Program-made: the position numbers and the translations under genes
Source: Alcaligenaceae bacterium
Lineage (GTDB): Bacteria > Pseudomonadota > Gammaproteobacteria > Burkholderiales > Burkholderiaceae_B
Assembly: GCA_013416435.1 (NCBI GenBank)
Contig: JACCEN010000014.1
Location: 92,045 to 156,044, forward strand
Direction of reading: 5' to 3'
DNA length: 64,000 bases
Part shown: positions 42,049 through 51,331 of the stretch, piece by piece
Numbering within the stretch: the first letter of the stretch is position 1
Layout: each line of letters starts with the position of its first letter
Notes under the pieces: model-generated
Databases searched by the model: none
What the model saw: only the letters and a program-made list of their open reading frames with translations
Told to the model about the DNA's origin: nothing

Positions 42049-42840
42049 ATGTGCATTGCTTATCTGGCGATTGCCGCCCACCCCGACTGGCCGCTCTTCA
42101 TTGCGGCCAATCGCGACGAATTCCATGCGCGTCCAAGCAAACCGGCCGCGCCCTGGGATGACCATCCGGAAATCATAGCGGGCCTGGACCTGCAGGCACA
42201 AGGAAGCTGGCTGGGAGTCAGCCGCAGCGGCAAGTTCGCGCTGGTCACCAACTATCGCGATCCGGCTTCCGTCATGCCCGGCGCGCCATCGCGCGGCGAT
42301 TTGGTCCGACGGTTCCTCATCGGCTCGAGTGCGCCTCAGGATTATGCATCCGGACTGGAAAACGAAGCGCCCGCCTATAACGGCTTCAACCTCATCGTGG
42401 GCGATCCGGCCTCCGTTTGGTACCTGAGCAATCGCGGATCGGGCTCGGCAACCAAGCTGGAGGCCGGCCGGTATGTGCTGTCGAATCATCTGCTCGATAC
42501 GCCCTGGCCCAAGGCGCAACGCCTGCGCGAGGCGCTGGACACACTGCCCATGGCGCAGCTTGATACATCGCTCACGCCGATTTTTGAAATTCTCAAGGAC
42601 ACGAGCATCGCCGGCGATGAGGACCTGCCCGACACCGGCCTGGCGCTCGATCGCGAGCGCCTGCTCAGCAGCGCCTTCATCATCAGCCCCGAATACGGCA
42701 CGCGGTGCTCCACCATCGTGGCCATCCATGCCAGCGGCCGCGCTCTTTTCAGTGAACAGAGCTACGATGCGGCGGGACATCCCACCCAGCGGCATGATTG
42801 GCCGTTCCGTCTGAGGGGTCAGACCCCGTACGGGGTCTGA
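42049..42840 (+). CDS. NRDE (TANGO2-like) family protein
   Basis: 263 residues from ATG 42049 (MCIAYLAIAAHPDWPLFIAA). The N-terminal Cys after Met and the NRDE sequence itself (AANRDEFHARPSKPAAPWDD) are family hallmarks, together with AGLDLQAQGSWLGVSRSGKF and TNYRDP. Predicted Ntn-hydrolase-like fold; function is poorly known, with links to heme or lipid metabolism in eukaryotic TANGO2. The final residues (RGQTPYGV) are repeat-encoded, the palindrome supplying the TGA stop. Confidence 0.9.
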   Translation: MCIAYLAIAAHPDWPLFIAANRDEFHARPSKPAAPWDDHPEIIAGLDLQAQGSWLGVSRSGKFALVTNYRDPASVMPGAPSRGDLVRRFLIGSSAPQDYASGLENEAPAYNGFNLIVGDPASVWYLSNRGSGSATKLEAGRYVLSNHLLDTPWPKAQRLREALDTLPMAQLDTSLTPIFEILKDTSIAGDEDLPDTGLALDRERLLSSAFIISPEYGTRCSTIVAIHASGRALFSEQSYDAAGHPTQRHDWPFRLRGQTPYGV

Positions 42841-42844
42841 CCCC
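42815..42844. repeat. Palindromic repeat E (single perfect unit)
   Basis: One perfect 30-bp palindrome, GGGGTCAGACCCC-GTAC-GGGGTCTGACCCC, between the convergent NRDE and esterase genes. It is the cleanest copy in the window. In this frame it encodes GQTPYGV and a TGA. Confidence 0.95.
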
Positions 42845-42870
42845 ATGCCTGGCCCCATGCCTGCGAAACA

Positions 42871-43626
42871 TCAATGCAAGGTATTGTTGCCGTTGCCGGA
42901 CGAACGCTGCTCGAGCGCGTTCATGGCGTCTTCCCAGCTTCGTAAAGGCACGCAGGTCTGCAGGCGTACGATCGCCTGCTTGATCAAGGCGTCGTGAAGT
43001 TCGTGGCCGATGCGCGAGGCGACATCCAGGGTCGCGTCGCCTTGCAATTCGCCCAAGCGCACCAAGGTGGACTCGACCTGGTCGACGGATACCTGCTGAT
43101 CGCTGGCGCCATGAAAGAAATGGAGGACGGTGGCTGGGGGAACCGAAACCGGCGGCTTGGCATACAGCCCTGAAAAAGCCAGTACACGGCCAGCCAGGCC
43201 ATGTTCGGCCTGGCTGGCTTCGAGCGCCATGGAGGCGCCTTGCGAAAATCCCGCCAAAGCCGTCTGCTGGCCTTCCAAGCCGAATCGTTCCTGGATTTCG
43301 CGGATCTGCCGGATCAGCAAAGGGACTTTTTGTTCGACACGGCCGGCATAGTTGCTTTCCTGCAAACCGATGGGATCGATCCAGTGATAGCCCGCAATTC
43401 CCTGTTTTCCATCCGTTGCGGAGCCATCGTCCGCCATGATGCTCTCGAACGCATAGGGAAGAACCACCATGGACATGGGGAATGCCTGCTTGATGGCATC
43501 AGCGAGCGGAAACAGCTGTTCCGGCGAGGCGGCTTCGCCATGCAGCAATATAAACAGCAACTGCGGCTTGCCTTGCCTGGGAACGAAGATGAGCGGATCG
43601 GGGCCTCGGGGCGTATTGATAACCAT
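42871..43626 (-). CDS. Alpha/beta hydrolase, YpfH-like esterase
   Basis: 251 residues from ATG 43626 with AGGAG 9-13 bases upstream. Phospholipase/carboxylesterase fold: LLFILLHGEAASPEQLFPLA oxyanion region, nucleophile in ALAGFSQGASMALEA (GxSxG), Asp/His in FFHGASDQQVSVDQ and ASRIGHELHDALI. The substrate is unknown. It is divergent from imuA across the LexA box. Confidence 0.88.
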   Translation of the reverse strand: MVINTPRGPDPLIFVPRQGKPQLLFILLHGEAASPEQLFPLADAIKQAFPMSMVVLPYAFESIMADDGSATDGKQGIAGYHWIDPIGLQESNYAGRVEQKVPLLIRQIREIQERFGLEGQQTALAGFSQGASMALEASQAEHGLAGRVLAFSGLYAKPPVSVPPATVLHFFHGASDQQVSVDQVESTLVRLGELQGDATLDVASRIGHELHDALIKQAIVRLQTCVPLRSWEDAMNALEQRSSGNGNNTLH

Positions 43627-43716
43627 AAAACAACTCCTGCACCACGTTGGCTGGACATCAGTAATCTGAAAATTGTACGCCAGCGGGCGAACGGCAAGCA
43701 CTAGCACTCAAAAATA

Positions 43717-43732
43717 CTGTATATTTGAACAG
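43717..43732. promoter_or_regulatory. LexA (SOS) box of the imuA-imuB-dnaE2 operon
   Basis: CTGTATATTTGAACAG fits the LexA consensus CTG-N10-CAG, with TA flanks on both sides. It lies 28 bases before the imuA start and 91 bases before the divergent esterase start. Confidence 0.85.
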
Positions 43733-43759
43733 TATAAATATCTATACGCCAAAGCCTGA

Positions 43760-44485
43760 ATGACTCCCATCAACCATCCGTCTCCTGTGCAGAACCCGGA
43801 AGGCATCCACCCGGCACTCTGGCGTGGAACACAGCTGGCGCAAGCCGGCCGCCCCACCCTTTCCACCGGATTTGAATCGCTGGATGCCGAGCTTCCCGGT
43901 CATGGCTGGCCCATGGGCGCGCTCATCGAACTCATGCCCCGGCAAGCCGGCATCGGTGAGCTCTTTCTGTTGCAGCCCGCCCTGGCCGGGCTGGATGCCG
44001 GTCGCAGCGTCATTCTTCTATGTCCCCCGTACACGCCGCAATTCCATTGCTGGGTCAACTGGGGCCTGGAAAACCGTCGATTGCTGTGGGTCGCACCCAA
44101 AACGCCATCCGACACCTTCTGGGCCGCCGAAACCATACTGCGGCACAATGCCTGCGGCGCCTTGTTGTGCTGGGCGGCCATGCCGCGTGCGGCCTTGCTG
44201 CGCCGCCTGCATCTGGCCGCCCAGCAAAGCGACACGCTTTTCGTGCTCATGCGTCCGCCCGCCGCCTTGCAGCAAGCCAGTGCCGCAGTCCTGCGCCTGC
44301 TTCTGCAGCCTCTGCCCCAGGGCATCGAAGTCCACATCAAAAAACGCCAGGGCCCCCAGGCAAGCCGGCCCATTTCTCTTTCCCTGTACGGCCCACGGCT
44401 TCCCGCGCCCCGTGCACCCTCCGATCATGTCCCTCTGGATCAGCCTCTACCTGCCGTCCTGTCCGCCCGCCGGCATCTCGCCTGA
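43760..44485 (+). CDS. imuA: Translesion synthesis accessory protein ImuA
   Basis: 241 residues, RecA/SulA-like. Family features: IHPALWRGTQLAQAGRPTLS, TGFESLDAELPGHGWPMGAL (the degenerate Walker A region) and LLCWAAMPRAALLRRLHLAA. ImuA helps recruit ImuB and DnaE2 in SOS mutagenesis. First gene of the operon, just downstream of the LexA box. It overlaps imuB by 59 bases. Confidence 0.92.
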   Translation: MTPINHPSPVQNPEGIHPALWRGTQLAQAGRPTLSTGFESLDAELPGHGWPMGALIELMPRQAGIGELFLLQPALAGLDAGRSVILLCPPYTPQFHCWVNWGLENRRLLWVAPKTPSDTFWAAETILRHNACGALLCWAAMPRAALLRRLHLAAQQSDTLFVLMRPPAALQQASAAVLRLLLQPLPQGIEVHIKKRQGPQASRPISLSLYGPRLPAPRAPSDHVPLDQPLPAVLSARRHLA

Positions 44486-45827
44486 CACTGTGTGCCCAGC
44501 GGCTCAGGCGGATCATATGCCGGCCTTGCAGCCTGCCGGCGCGCCCGAGGCCGCCCTGGCGCTGCTGCAATACACCCCGAACGTGGCTTTTTTCGACGAA
44601 GACTCCATTCTTCTCGAAGTCCAGGCCAGCCTAAGTCTTTTCAAGGGGGCACGCAACCTGTGCCGGCTGATCCGCGGCAGCCTGCGCAAATTGGGCATCG
44701 GCCACGCTCGTCTCGGCATGGCGCCCACCGCGCTGGCTGCCCGGCTCTTCGCCGGCCGGGCGGCCAGGCCGATCCGCCTGTTCGGCACCAGAAGGCTGCC
44801 ACGGCAACTGGATCTTCTTCCGGCTTTTTCATTGCCGTCCGTCCAGCCTTATCGAGACTGGCTCGAAGGCATAGGCTGCCGCAGCCTGGGGCAATTGCGC
44901 CGCCTGCCTCGCAAGGGACTGCAGCAGCGCAGCAGTCCAGAAGTAGTCCGGGAACTCGATTTTGCCTATGGCGCAGCAGAGCAGCACTTCACCTGGTTCC
45001 AGCCGCCTTCCCGATTTGCCCAACGCCATGAGCTCATCGAACGATTGGAGCACACCCATGCCATCCTGGCCGTCGCAAAGCGGCTCATCGAACAATTATG
45101 CGGCTGGCTGCAAGCCCGCCAGGAAGCCGGCAGCGAACTCATGCTGTTGCTGCACCACGAAAAAGGACGGCATGCCCGGCCCCCTTCCAACGTCACGCTG
45201 CGCCTGTCGGAAGACGCCTGGCGGCCCGAGGACTTCACCCACGTACTGGCCGAGCAACTGCATACCTTGTCGCTTCCCGCAGCGGTCATTGCCGTAGAGC
45301 TCATCGCCGAAAGCAGCCGTCCTCGCACGCCCGCCAACGTCGGGCTGTTTCCGGAGCCCGGGCAGTGGCAACGCCAGGAAAGCCGGCTGCTGGATCTCCT
45401 GCAAGCCCGTCTGGGACCCGAGCGTGTCCGGCAGCCGGCGCCCGGCGCCCACTACATGCCCGAACAGGCCAATTTGTGGCGATCCGTCCAGGCCGCCGCC
45501 TCGCCCCGTCCATGCCACGCGGAACAGACACAGCCAAGCAAACTTCCCCCACCCCGCCTGGCCGTGCAGGCCCGCCCATTCTGGCTGCTGCCCTCTCCCC
45601 AGGCCCTGGTCATGAAAGGCGATCGGCCTGTCCATCAGGGCCGGCCACTGCGCCTGGTCCATGGTCCCGAGCGACTGGAAACCGGCTGGTGGAGCCTTCA
45701 CGGCCACGAAAAGCGCGATTACTTCATCGCCCAGGATGCGCAAGGGGCGCGTTACTGGCTATATCGCCTGCGCGAGCCGCGCGCGGCTCAGGAAACCGGC
45801 TGGTTCCTGCACGGTTTTTTTGCCTGA
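44427..45827 (+). CDS. imuB: Y-family polymerase-like protein ImuB
   Basis: 466 residues from ATG 44427 (MSLWISLYLPSCPPAGISPD); the open frame extends further upstream but that region is imuA. Y-family-like parts: ALLQYTPNVAFFDEDSILLE (the acidic active-site region is degenerate), FKGARNLCRLIRGSLRKLGI, GCRSLGQLRRLPRKGLQQR, and the C-terminal YWLYRLR block. ImuB lacks polymerase activity in studied bacteria and bridges the beta clamp and DnaE2. The C-terminal region is the protein-interaction part. Ends 7 bases before dnaE2. Confidence 0.92.
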   Translation: MSLWISLYLPSCPPAGISPDTVCPAAQADHMPALQPAGAPEAALALLQYTPNVAFFDEDSILLEVQASLSLFKGARNLCRLIRGSLRKLGIGHARLGMAPTALAARLFAGRAARPIRLFGTRRLPRQLDLLPAFSLPSVQPYRDWLEGIGCRSLGQLRRLPRKGLQQRSSPEVVRELDFAYGAAEQHFTWFQPPSRFAQRHELIERLEHTHAILAVAKRLIEQLCGWLQARQEAGSELMLLLHHEKGRHARPPSNVTLRLSEDAWRPEDFTHVLAEQLHTLSLPAAVIAVELIAESSRPRTPANVGLFPEPGQWQRQESRLLDLLQARLGPERVRQPAPGAHYMPEQANLWRSVQAAASPRPCHAEQTQPSKLPPPRLAVQARPFWLLPSPQALVMKGDRPVHQGRPLRLVHGPERLETGWWSLHGHEKRDYFIAQDAQGARYWLYRLREPRAAQETGWFLHGFFA

Positions 45828-45834
45828 GGCCGAC

Positions 45835-48800
45835 ATGCTTGCCGACTACGCGGAACTAGACTGCATTTCGAATTTTTCATTCCTTAAAGGTGCTTCGCAT
45901 CCCGAGGAACTGGTGGCCAGGGCCGCCCATCTGGGCTACCAGGCGCTGGCCCTGAGCGACGAATGTTCGCTGGCCGGCGTGGTCCGCGCGCATATCGAAG
46001 CCAAGAAACAAAAGCTGAAGCTGATCATCGGTAGCCGATTCGTCATCGAAGGCATGGAAATCATCGTCCTGGCTCGCAACCAGAAAGGCTACGGCGATCT
46101 GTCTGAATTCATCACCCTGGCGCGCCGGCGCAGCGGAAAAGGCCAATACCAGCTCAGCCTTGGCGACGTGACCCATCCGCCTTCCGGTTACGAGCACCTG
46201 AAGAACCTGCCCGATTGCCTGGTCATGTTCAAGCCCGGCTACGATCCTGACCCTCACGAACTCCAGTGGCAACTGCCACGTCTCTTGCAAGCCTTCCCGG
46301 GACGGCTGTGGCTCGGGCTGGCCCTGCATCACCAGCATGCCGACAACCGGCATCAGGCCAAGCTGACACAAGCCGCCCAAGACTTCGGCATACGCCTGGC
46401 GGCAGCCGGCCAGGCAGAAATGGATCTGCGCTCACGCCAGCCTCTGCATGACACGCTGGCCGCCATTCGCTTGAAGACGCCCGTACAGGCTTGCGGCTAT
46501 GAGCTCAAACAGAATGCGGAACATTACCTGCGCAGCCGCATGCGGCTGATGCAAACCTATCCGCCCGAAGCGCTGGCCGAAACCGTATTCATCAGCCGGC
46601 TATGTTCGTTCAACCTCGACGAAATCCGCTACCAGTATCCTCGGGAAATCGTACCCGAAGGCATGACTGCCTCGGCTTATCTGCGCCAGGAAACGTTCGC
46701 GGGCGCCCGCCGGCGCTATCCACAAGGGATCAGCGACAAAGTTCACAGCCAGTTGGAAAGCGAGCTGGCCATCATCGCCACTCTGGAATACGAACCCTAC
46801 TTCCTGACCGTCTACGACATCGTCACGTTTGCCAGATCCAGGAATATCCTGTGCCAGGGCCGGGGCTCGGCCGCCAATTCCGCCGTCTGCTACTGCCTGG
46901 GCATTACCGAAGTCAATCCTGAAAACGGCAATTCCCTCTTTGCCCGTTTCATCAGCCAGGCACGCAAAGAACCGCCCGACATCGATGTCGATTTCGAACA
47001 TCAGCGGCGCGAGGAAGTCATTCAATACATCTACGAAAAATACGGCCGCCACCGGGCCGCCCTGACCGCGGTCGTCAGCACCTACCGTACTCGCAGCGTG
47101 CTGCGCGACACCGGCAAGGCGCTGGGCCTGTCCGCCGACCTGGTCGACGGCGTGGCAAAATCATGCAAGTACTGGGACGGCTCCCATCACCTGCTCGATA
47201 AAATGGCGCAGCACGGCCTGCCGGCGGACTCGCATCTGGCCAAGCTATGGTGCAGTCTGGTCGGCCAGATGCTGGATTTTCCTCGCCATCTTTCTCAGCA
47301 CCCAGGCGGTTTCGTCATTGCCCGCGACAACCTCTGCCGCATGGTACCCATAGAAAATGCCGCCATGCCCGATCGCAGCATCATTCAATGGAACAAGGAC
47401 GACCTGGACGCCATGCGCATGCTGAAAGTCGACGTCCTGGCCCTGGGCATGCTGAGCGCTTTGCAACGATGCCTCGCGCTGGTGACGCAGCGACGCGGCC
47501 GGCCTTTTTCCCTGGAAAATATTGAATCGGACGACGGCAAGACATTCGACATGATCAGGCGGGCCGATACCGTGGGCGTGTTCCAGATCGAATCACGCGC
47601 GCAAATGAGCATGCTGCCCAGGCTCCAGCCCAGGAAATTCTACGACCTCGTCGTTCAAGTTGCCATCGTTCGCCCTGGGCCCATACAGGGCGGCATGGTC
47701 CATCCCTATCTGCGCCGCAGGCAAAAGCTGGAAAAGGTGGTCAAGCTTACACCCGAGATCGACAAGGTCCTGGAGCGCACCATGGGCGTGCCCATCTTCC
47801 AAGAACAAGCCATGCAAATCGCCATGGTCGGTGCGGGCTTCAGCCCCGACGAGGCCGACCAGCTCAGGCGCTCGATGGCCGCCTGGCGGCGCCGGGGCGG
47901 CGTGGAGCATTTTCGCGAACGCCTCATCGAAGGCCTGGTGGATAACGGCTGCGATGAGAAGTTCGCAGAAGGCATCTTTCGCCAGCTCGAAGGATTCGGC
48001 GAGTATGGCTTCCCGGAAAGCCACTCGGCCAGCTTCGCCAAGCTGGCCTACCTCAGCGCCTGGCTAAAGTGCCACGAACCCGAAGCCTTCCTGGCGGCAT
48101 TGCTGAACTCGCAACCCATGGGTTTCTATTCCCCTAGCCAACTCGTACAAGATGCCAAACGGCACGGTGTCGAGGTATTGCCCGTCGACATCATGCACAG
48201 CGACCTGGACGCCACGCTGGAACCCATGGAGTCTCACACCGACCAGCCGCCCGGCACGCAGGCCAGGCCGGCCGTCAGGCTGGGGCTGAACCTGGTCAAA
48301 GGCCTGTCCCACGATGCGGCTTTGCGCGTGCAGGGCGAACGCCTGGCGCATCCCTACACCGACATCCACGACCTTGCCACCCGCGCAAACCTGGGCCGCC
48401 GGGACATCGACGCGCTTGCAGCGGCCGACGCGCTGCGCTTCCTGAGCGGCGACCGTCGCCAGGCACGCTGGCAAGCCGCCGTCCCGATCCAGAAAGGCTT
48501 GCTGCGCAATGCCCCACTGCGGGACAACGATCCGGTGCAACTGCCTCGGCCCAGCGAGGGCGAGGAAATCGTTGCCGACTACCGGTCCATGGGGCTGTCC
48601 CTGGGCCGCCATCCTTTGGCGCTGCTGCGTCACGAACTATCCGCGCGGCGCTTTGAAACCGCTGAAACGCTGCGGCAAGATTATCCCGACCGCCGGCTGG
48701 CCAGAGCCTGCGGCATCGTGACCGGCCGGCAGCGCCCGGGGACGGCAAAGGGCACCATCTTCGTGACCCTCGAGGACGAAACCGGAAATGTGAACGTCAT

Positions 48801-48975
48801 TGTCCAGGCGGACTTGGCACAGCGCCAGCGCACGGAACTGGTGCAGTCTCAACTGATGGGCGTCTACGGTGTGTGGCAAAGCCATCAAGGCGTCACCCAT
48901 TTGCGGGCCAGCCGGCTGGTTGACCTGACCACGCTGCTGGGCAGGCTGCGCACCCGCAGCCGCGACTTCCATTAA
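45835..48975 (+). CDS. dnaE2: Error-prone DNA polymerase DnaE2 (ImuC)
   Basis: 1046 residues from ATG 45835 (MLADYAELDCISNFSFLKGA); the frame opens earlier inside imuB. An N-terminal PHP domain (PEELVARAAHLGYQALALSD) is followed by the C-family palm with catalytic acids in PPDIDVDFEHQRREEV, and fingers (GVFQIESRAQMSMLPRLQPR, VVQVAIVRPGPIQGGMVHPY). A C-terminal OB fold ends the protein (GTIFVTLEDETGNVNVIV). Performs SOS translesion synthesis. Complete, third gene of the LexA operon. Confidence 0.95.
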   Translation: MLADYAELDCISNFSFLKGASHPEELVARAAHLGYQALALSDECSLAGVVRAHIEAKKQKLKLIIGSRFVIEGMEIIVLARNQKGYGDLSEFITLARRRSGKGQYQLSLGDVTHPPSGYEHLKNLPDCLVMFKPGYDPDPHELQWQLPRLLQAFPGRLWLGLALHHQHADNRHQAKLTQAAQDFGIRLAAAGQAEMDLRSRQPLHDTLAAIRLKTPVQACGYELKQNAEHYLRSRMRLMQTYPPEALAETVFISRLCSFNLDEIRYQYPREIVPEGMTASAYLRQETFAGARRRYPQGISDKVHSQLESELAIIATLEYEPYFLTVYDIVTFARSRNILCQGRGSAANSAVCYCLGITEVNPENGNSLFARFISQARKEPPDIDVDFEHQRREEVIQYIYEKYGRHRAALTAVVSTYRTRSVLRDTGKALGLSADLVDGVAKSCKYWDGSHHLLDKMAQHGLPADSHLAKLWCSLVGQMLDFPRHLSQHPGGFVIARDNLCRMVPIENAAMPDRSIIQWNKDDLDAMRMLKVDVLALGMLSALQRCLALVTQRRGRPFSLENIESDDGKTFDMIRRADTVGVFQIESRAQMSMLPRLQPRKFYDLVVQVAIVRPGPIQGGMVHPYLRRRQKLEKVVKLTPEIDKVLERTMGVPIFQEQAMQIAMVGAGFSPDEADQLRRSMAAWRRRGGVEHFRERLIEGLVDNGCDEKFAEGIFRQLEGFGEYGFPESHSASFAKLAYLSAWLKCHEPEAFLAALLNSQPMGFYSPSQLVQDAKRHGVEVLPVDIMHSDLDATLEPMESHTDQPPGTQARPAVRLGLNLVKGLSHDAALRVQGERLAHPYTDIHDLATRANLGRRDIDALAAADALRFLSGDRRQARWQAAVPIQKGLLRNAPLRDNDPVQLPRPSEGEEIVADYRSMGLSLGRHPLALLRHELSARRFETAETLRQDYPDRRLARACGIVTGRQRPGTAKGTIFVTLEDETGNVNVIVQADLAQRQRTELVQSQLMGVYGVWQSHQGVTHLRASRLVDLTTLLGRLRTRSRDFH

Positions 48976-49002
48976 AATAAATGCTTTAACCAGGATGTCA
49001 TC

Positions 49003-49458
49003 ATGAGCAACTCGCTCAAGCCCCAACTCGCCGACGCCGTGAAAGCCGCGATGCGCGCCAAGGACTCCGCCCGCCTGGGCACATTGCGCTTGCTGCAGGC
49101 CGCCATCAAGCAAAAAGAGGTCGATGACCAGCGCGAACTCAGCGACGCGGACATCACCGCCATCATTGAAAAACAGGTCAAACAGCGCCGCGAATCCATC
49201 GCCGCTTTCGAGCAGGCCGGCCGCACTGAAACCGCCGAGCAGGAAAAAGCCGAAATGGCCGTCCTGCAGGAATTCCTTCCCCAGGCCGCCGCGCCGGAAG
49301 AAGTCGAGGCCGCCATCGCCGCAGCCATCGCCGAAGTGCAAGGCCAGGGCGTCAGCGGCGCTCCGGCCATGGGCAAGGTCATGGCCATGGTGAAGGCCGC
49401 GCTTGCCGGCCGCGCCGACATGTCGGCCGTCTCGGCTCAGGTGAAAGCTCGGCTTTGA
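49003..49458 (+). CDS. GatB/YqeY domain-containing protein
   Basis: 151 residues: MSNSLKPQLADAVKAAMRAK, DSARLGTLRLLQAAIKQKEV and LQEFLPQAAAPEEVEAAIAA are typical YqeY. Helical protein with the tRNA-binding fold also found at the end of GatB; function unproven. It follows dnaE2 by 27 bases and may be read from the same mRNA. The native stop is just upstream of repeat cluster F. Confidence 0.92.
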   Translation: MSNSLKPQLADAVKAAMRAKDSARLGTLRLLQAAIKQKEVDDQRELSDADITAIIEKQVKQRRESIAAFEQAGRTETAEQEKAEMAVLQEFLPQAAAPEEVEAAIAAAIAEVQGQGVSGAPAMGKVMAMVKAALAGRADMSAVSAQVKARL

Positions 49459-49471
49459 GGGATGGCTTTGA

Positions 49472-49548
49472 GGGGTCAGGCCCCATTCGGGGTCTGACCC
49501 CTTTCCTTATGCACGGTGGGGTCAGACCCCGCATGGGGTCTGACCCCT
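49472..49548. repeat. Palindromic repeat cluster F
   Basis: Two palindromes (GGGGTCAGGCCCC-ATTC-GGGGTCTGACCCC and GGGGTCAGACCCC-GCAT-GGGGTCTGACCCC) between the convergent YqeY and lipoprotein genes. Both flanking genes keep their own stops here. Confidence 0.92.
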
Positions 49549-49551
49549 TGT

Positions 49552-49950
49552 TTATTTATACGCCACGCACACCGACGTATCGATCATCACCGACTGGCGC
49601 ATGGCGTTGAGCGCGGAACCGTCCCACGGACTGTGGCCCCACACGGTATGGGTCACCTGCGTGTTGCGGGCGTCGATGGCCTTGAGCTCCGTCCGCGCGA
49701 CTTCAACGCCCAGGGGGCTGCGCACGGCCACGAGTCCCGTCTGCATGGCGGGGTCGACCTCGGCAAAAACATCGTAATGGCCTTTTCCACGCAGGCATTC
49801 ATCAGCTTGGTTCTGAACACGAAGGTATACCGTCTGGTAGCTGCGCGGAACCGTATAGCTCACGGTAGGAGAATCCGCCCCTTGCTGTATGCCCATTGCG
49901 CATCCCGACAAGCAAACCGCCACCCCAACACTGACTGCTAGCGTTCTCAC
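49552..49950 (-). CDS. Hypothetical lipoprotein
   Basis: 132 residues from GTG 49950, chosen because AGGAGG lies 4 bases upstream; an ATG at 50025 would add 25 unlikely residues. The lipoprotein signal is clear: VRTLAVSVGVAVCLSGCAMG with lipobox LSGC. The mature part (SYTVPRSYQTVYLRVQNQAD, VRSPLGVEVARTELKAID) resembles no named family I recognise; it looks like a small beta-rich outer-membrane lipoprotein. Converges on yqeY with repeat F between. Confidence 0.75.
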   Translation of the reverse strand: MRTLAVSVGVAVCLSGCAMGIQQGADSPTVSYTVPRSYQTVYLRVQNQADECLRGKGHYDVFAEVDPAMQTGLVAVRSPLGVEVARTELKAIDARNTQVTHTVWGHSPWDGSALNAMRQSVMIDTSVCVAYK

Positions 49951-50072
49951 ACCGCCTCCTGAAAATGAATGCCTTGCCTGATCCCGCTCTGAATACTGCG
50001 GGAACCGCGTACTGGCCACGGTCAAAAGTTAGCACGGCTTGTGTGCGTCGGGAAAGCTTTTTGTGCCGCGCC

Positions 50073-51164
50073 TCAGGAGCAGGTCTCTTTCACCAGGGAA
50101 GACGCGCTGCCCAGGCAGGGATAATCCGTGTAGCCCCGGCAGCCCTCGGTGTAAAAAGTCGCCGAATCCCAGTCATTGAGGGGCGCTCCCGTTTTGAACC
50201 GCGCAACCAGATCGGGGTTCGCGATGAAAGGCTTTCCAAAAGCCACGGCGTCGGCCAAACCGCTTGCGACGACGCTCTGGGCCCGGGAAAGACCGTAGCC
50301 TTCATTCGCGATCACGGGGCCGCCGAACAACTGTCGGATCTCGGCGGTGAGGCTGTCATCGCCCAGATACTCGCGCGTGCACAAAAAGGCGATCTCCCGG
50401 CTGCCCAATGCGCGAGCCACGTAGGAAAACAAGGCTCTGGGATCGGAATCCGACATGGAGTGCGCATCGCCCCGCGGCGACAGATGCACACCCACCCTGC
50501 CCGCGCCAAGCACGCCAACGCATGCATCCACGATCTCGAGCAGCAGGCGAGCTCGGTTCTCGATCGAACCGCCGTATTCGTCGCTGCGGTGATTGCTGCC
50601 ATCATGCAGGAACTGATCGATGAGATAGCCATTGGCGGCATGGATTTCCACCCCGTCGAAGCCGGCTTCCCAGGCATTGCGCGCCGCCTCGGCAAAGTCG
50701 CCGACAATGCCGGGGATTTCTTCGGTATGCAGTGCGCGAGGCACGACATACGGACGCTTGGGCCGGATGAGGCTGACATTGCCCTCGCAGGCAATAGCGC
50801 TGGGTGCCACGGGAATTTCGCCATTCAGGTATTCCGGGTCGGATACGCGCCCCACGTGCCAGAGCTGGAGGAAAATCTTTCCGCCCTTCTCGTGGACCGC
50901 GCGGGTGATCTTTTTCCAGCCTTCGACCTGTGCGCTGCACCATATTCCGGGTGTCGCCGGATATCCCACGCCTTGGCGCGAGACCGACGTCGCCTCGGAC
51001 AAAATCAAGCCGGCTGTTGCACGCTGCGTGTAGTACATGCGCATCAAGTCGTTGGGAATCCTGCCTTCGGAAGCGCGATTGCGTGTCAGAGGAGCCATCA
51101 CGATCCGATTTTTCAGTGTTACCGCCCCCAAGTCGATGGGGTCAAACAAACTTGCCATATTCAT
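50073..51164 (-). CDS. Alkene reductase (old yellow enzyme family)
   Basis: FMN-dependent ene-reductase of 363 residues, start MNMASLFDPIDLGAVTLKNR. OYE features: NRIVMAPLTRNRASEGRIPN, FLQLWHVGRVSDPEYLNG, the substrate-binding His/Asn in VEIHAANGYLIDQFLHDGSN, DEYGGSIENRARLLLEI and ADAVAFGKPFIANPDLVARF. Close to NemA and XenB types that reduce nitro-compounds and enones. Stands alone; no adjacent TetR-like repressor. Confidence 0.93.
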   Translation of the reverse strand: MNMASLFDPIDLGAVTLKNRIVMAPLTRNRASEGRIPNDLMRMYYTQRATAGLILSEATSVSRQGVGYPATPGIWCSAQVEGWKKITRAVHEKGGKIFLQLWHVGRVSDPEYLNGEIPVAPSAIACEGNVSLIRPKRPYVVPRALHTEEIPGIVGDFAEAARNAWEAGFDGVEIHAANGYLIDQFLHDGSNHRSDEYGGSIENRARLLLEIVDACVGVLGAGRVGVHLSPRGDAHSMSDSDPRALFSYVARALGSREIAFLCTREYLGDDSLTAEIRQLFGGPVIANEGYGLSRAQSVVASGLADAVAFGKPFIANPDLVARFKTGAPLNDWDSATFYTEGCRGYTDYPCLGSASSLVKETCS

Positions 51165-51331
51165 CACTATTGAATGGTTCCAGACCGAATCGCCCGGAAA
51201 AGAGCTGCGAAAACAGCACAGCAAAATGAATAAATAATATGTCTATAAGGGTTTTTACCAGAATTTGAGTTAATGTCGCAATCCGGCTATTGTATGAGCC
51301 ACTTTGTCACCAAGCGCTTTGAGTGAAATCC

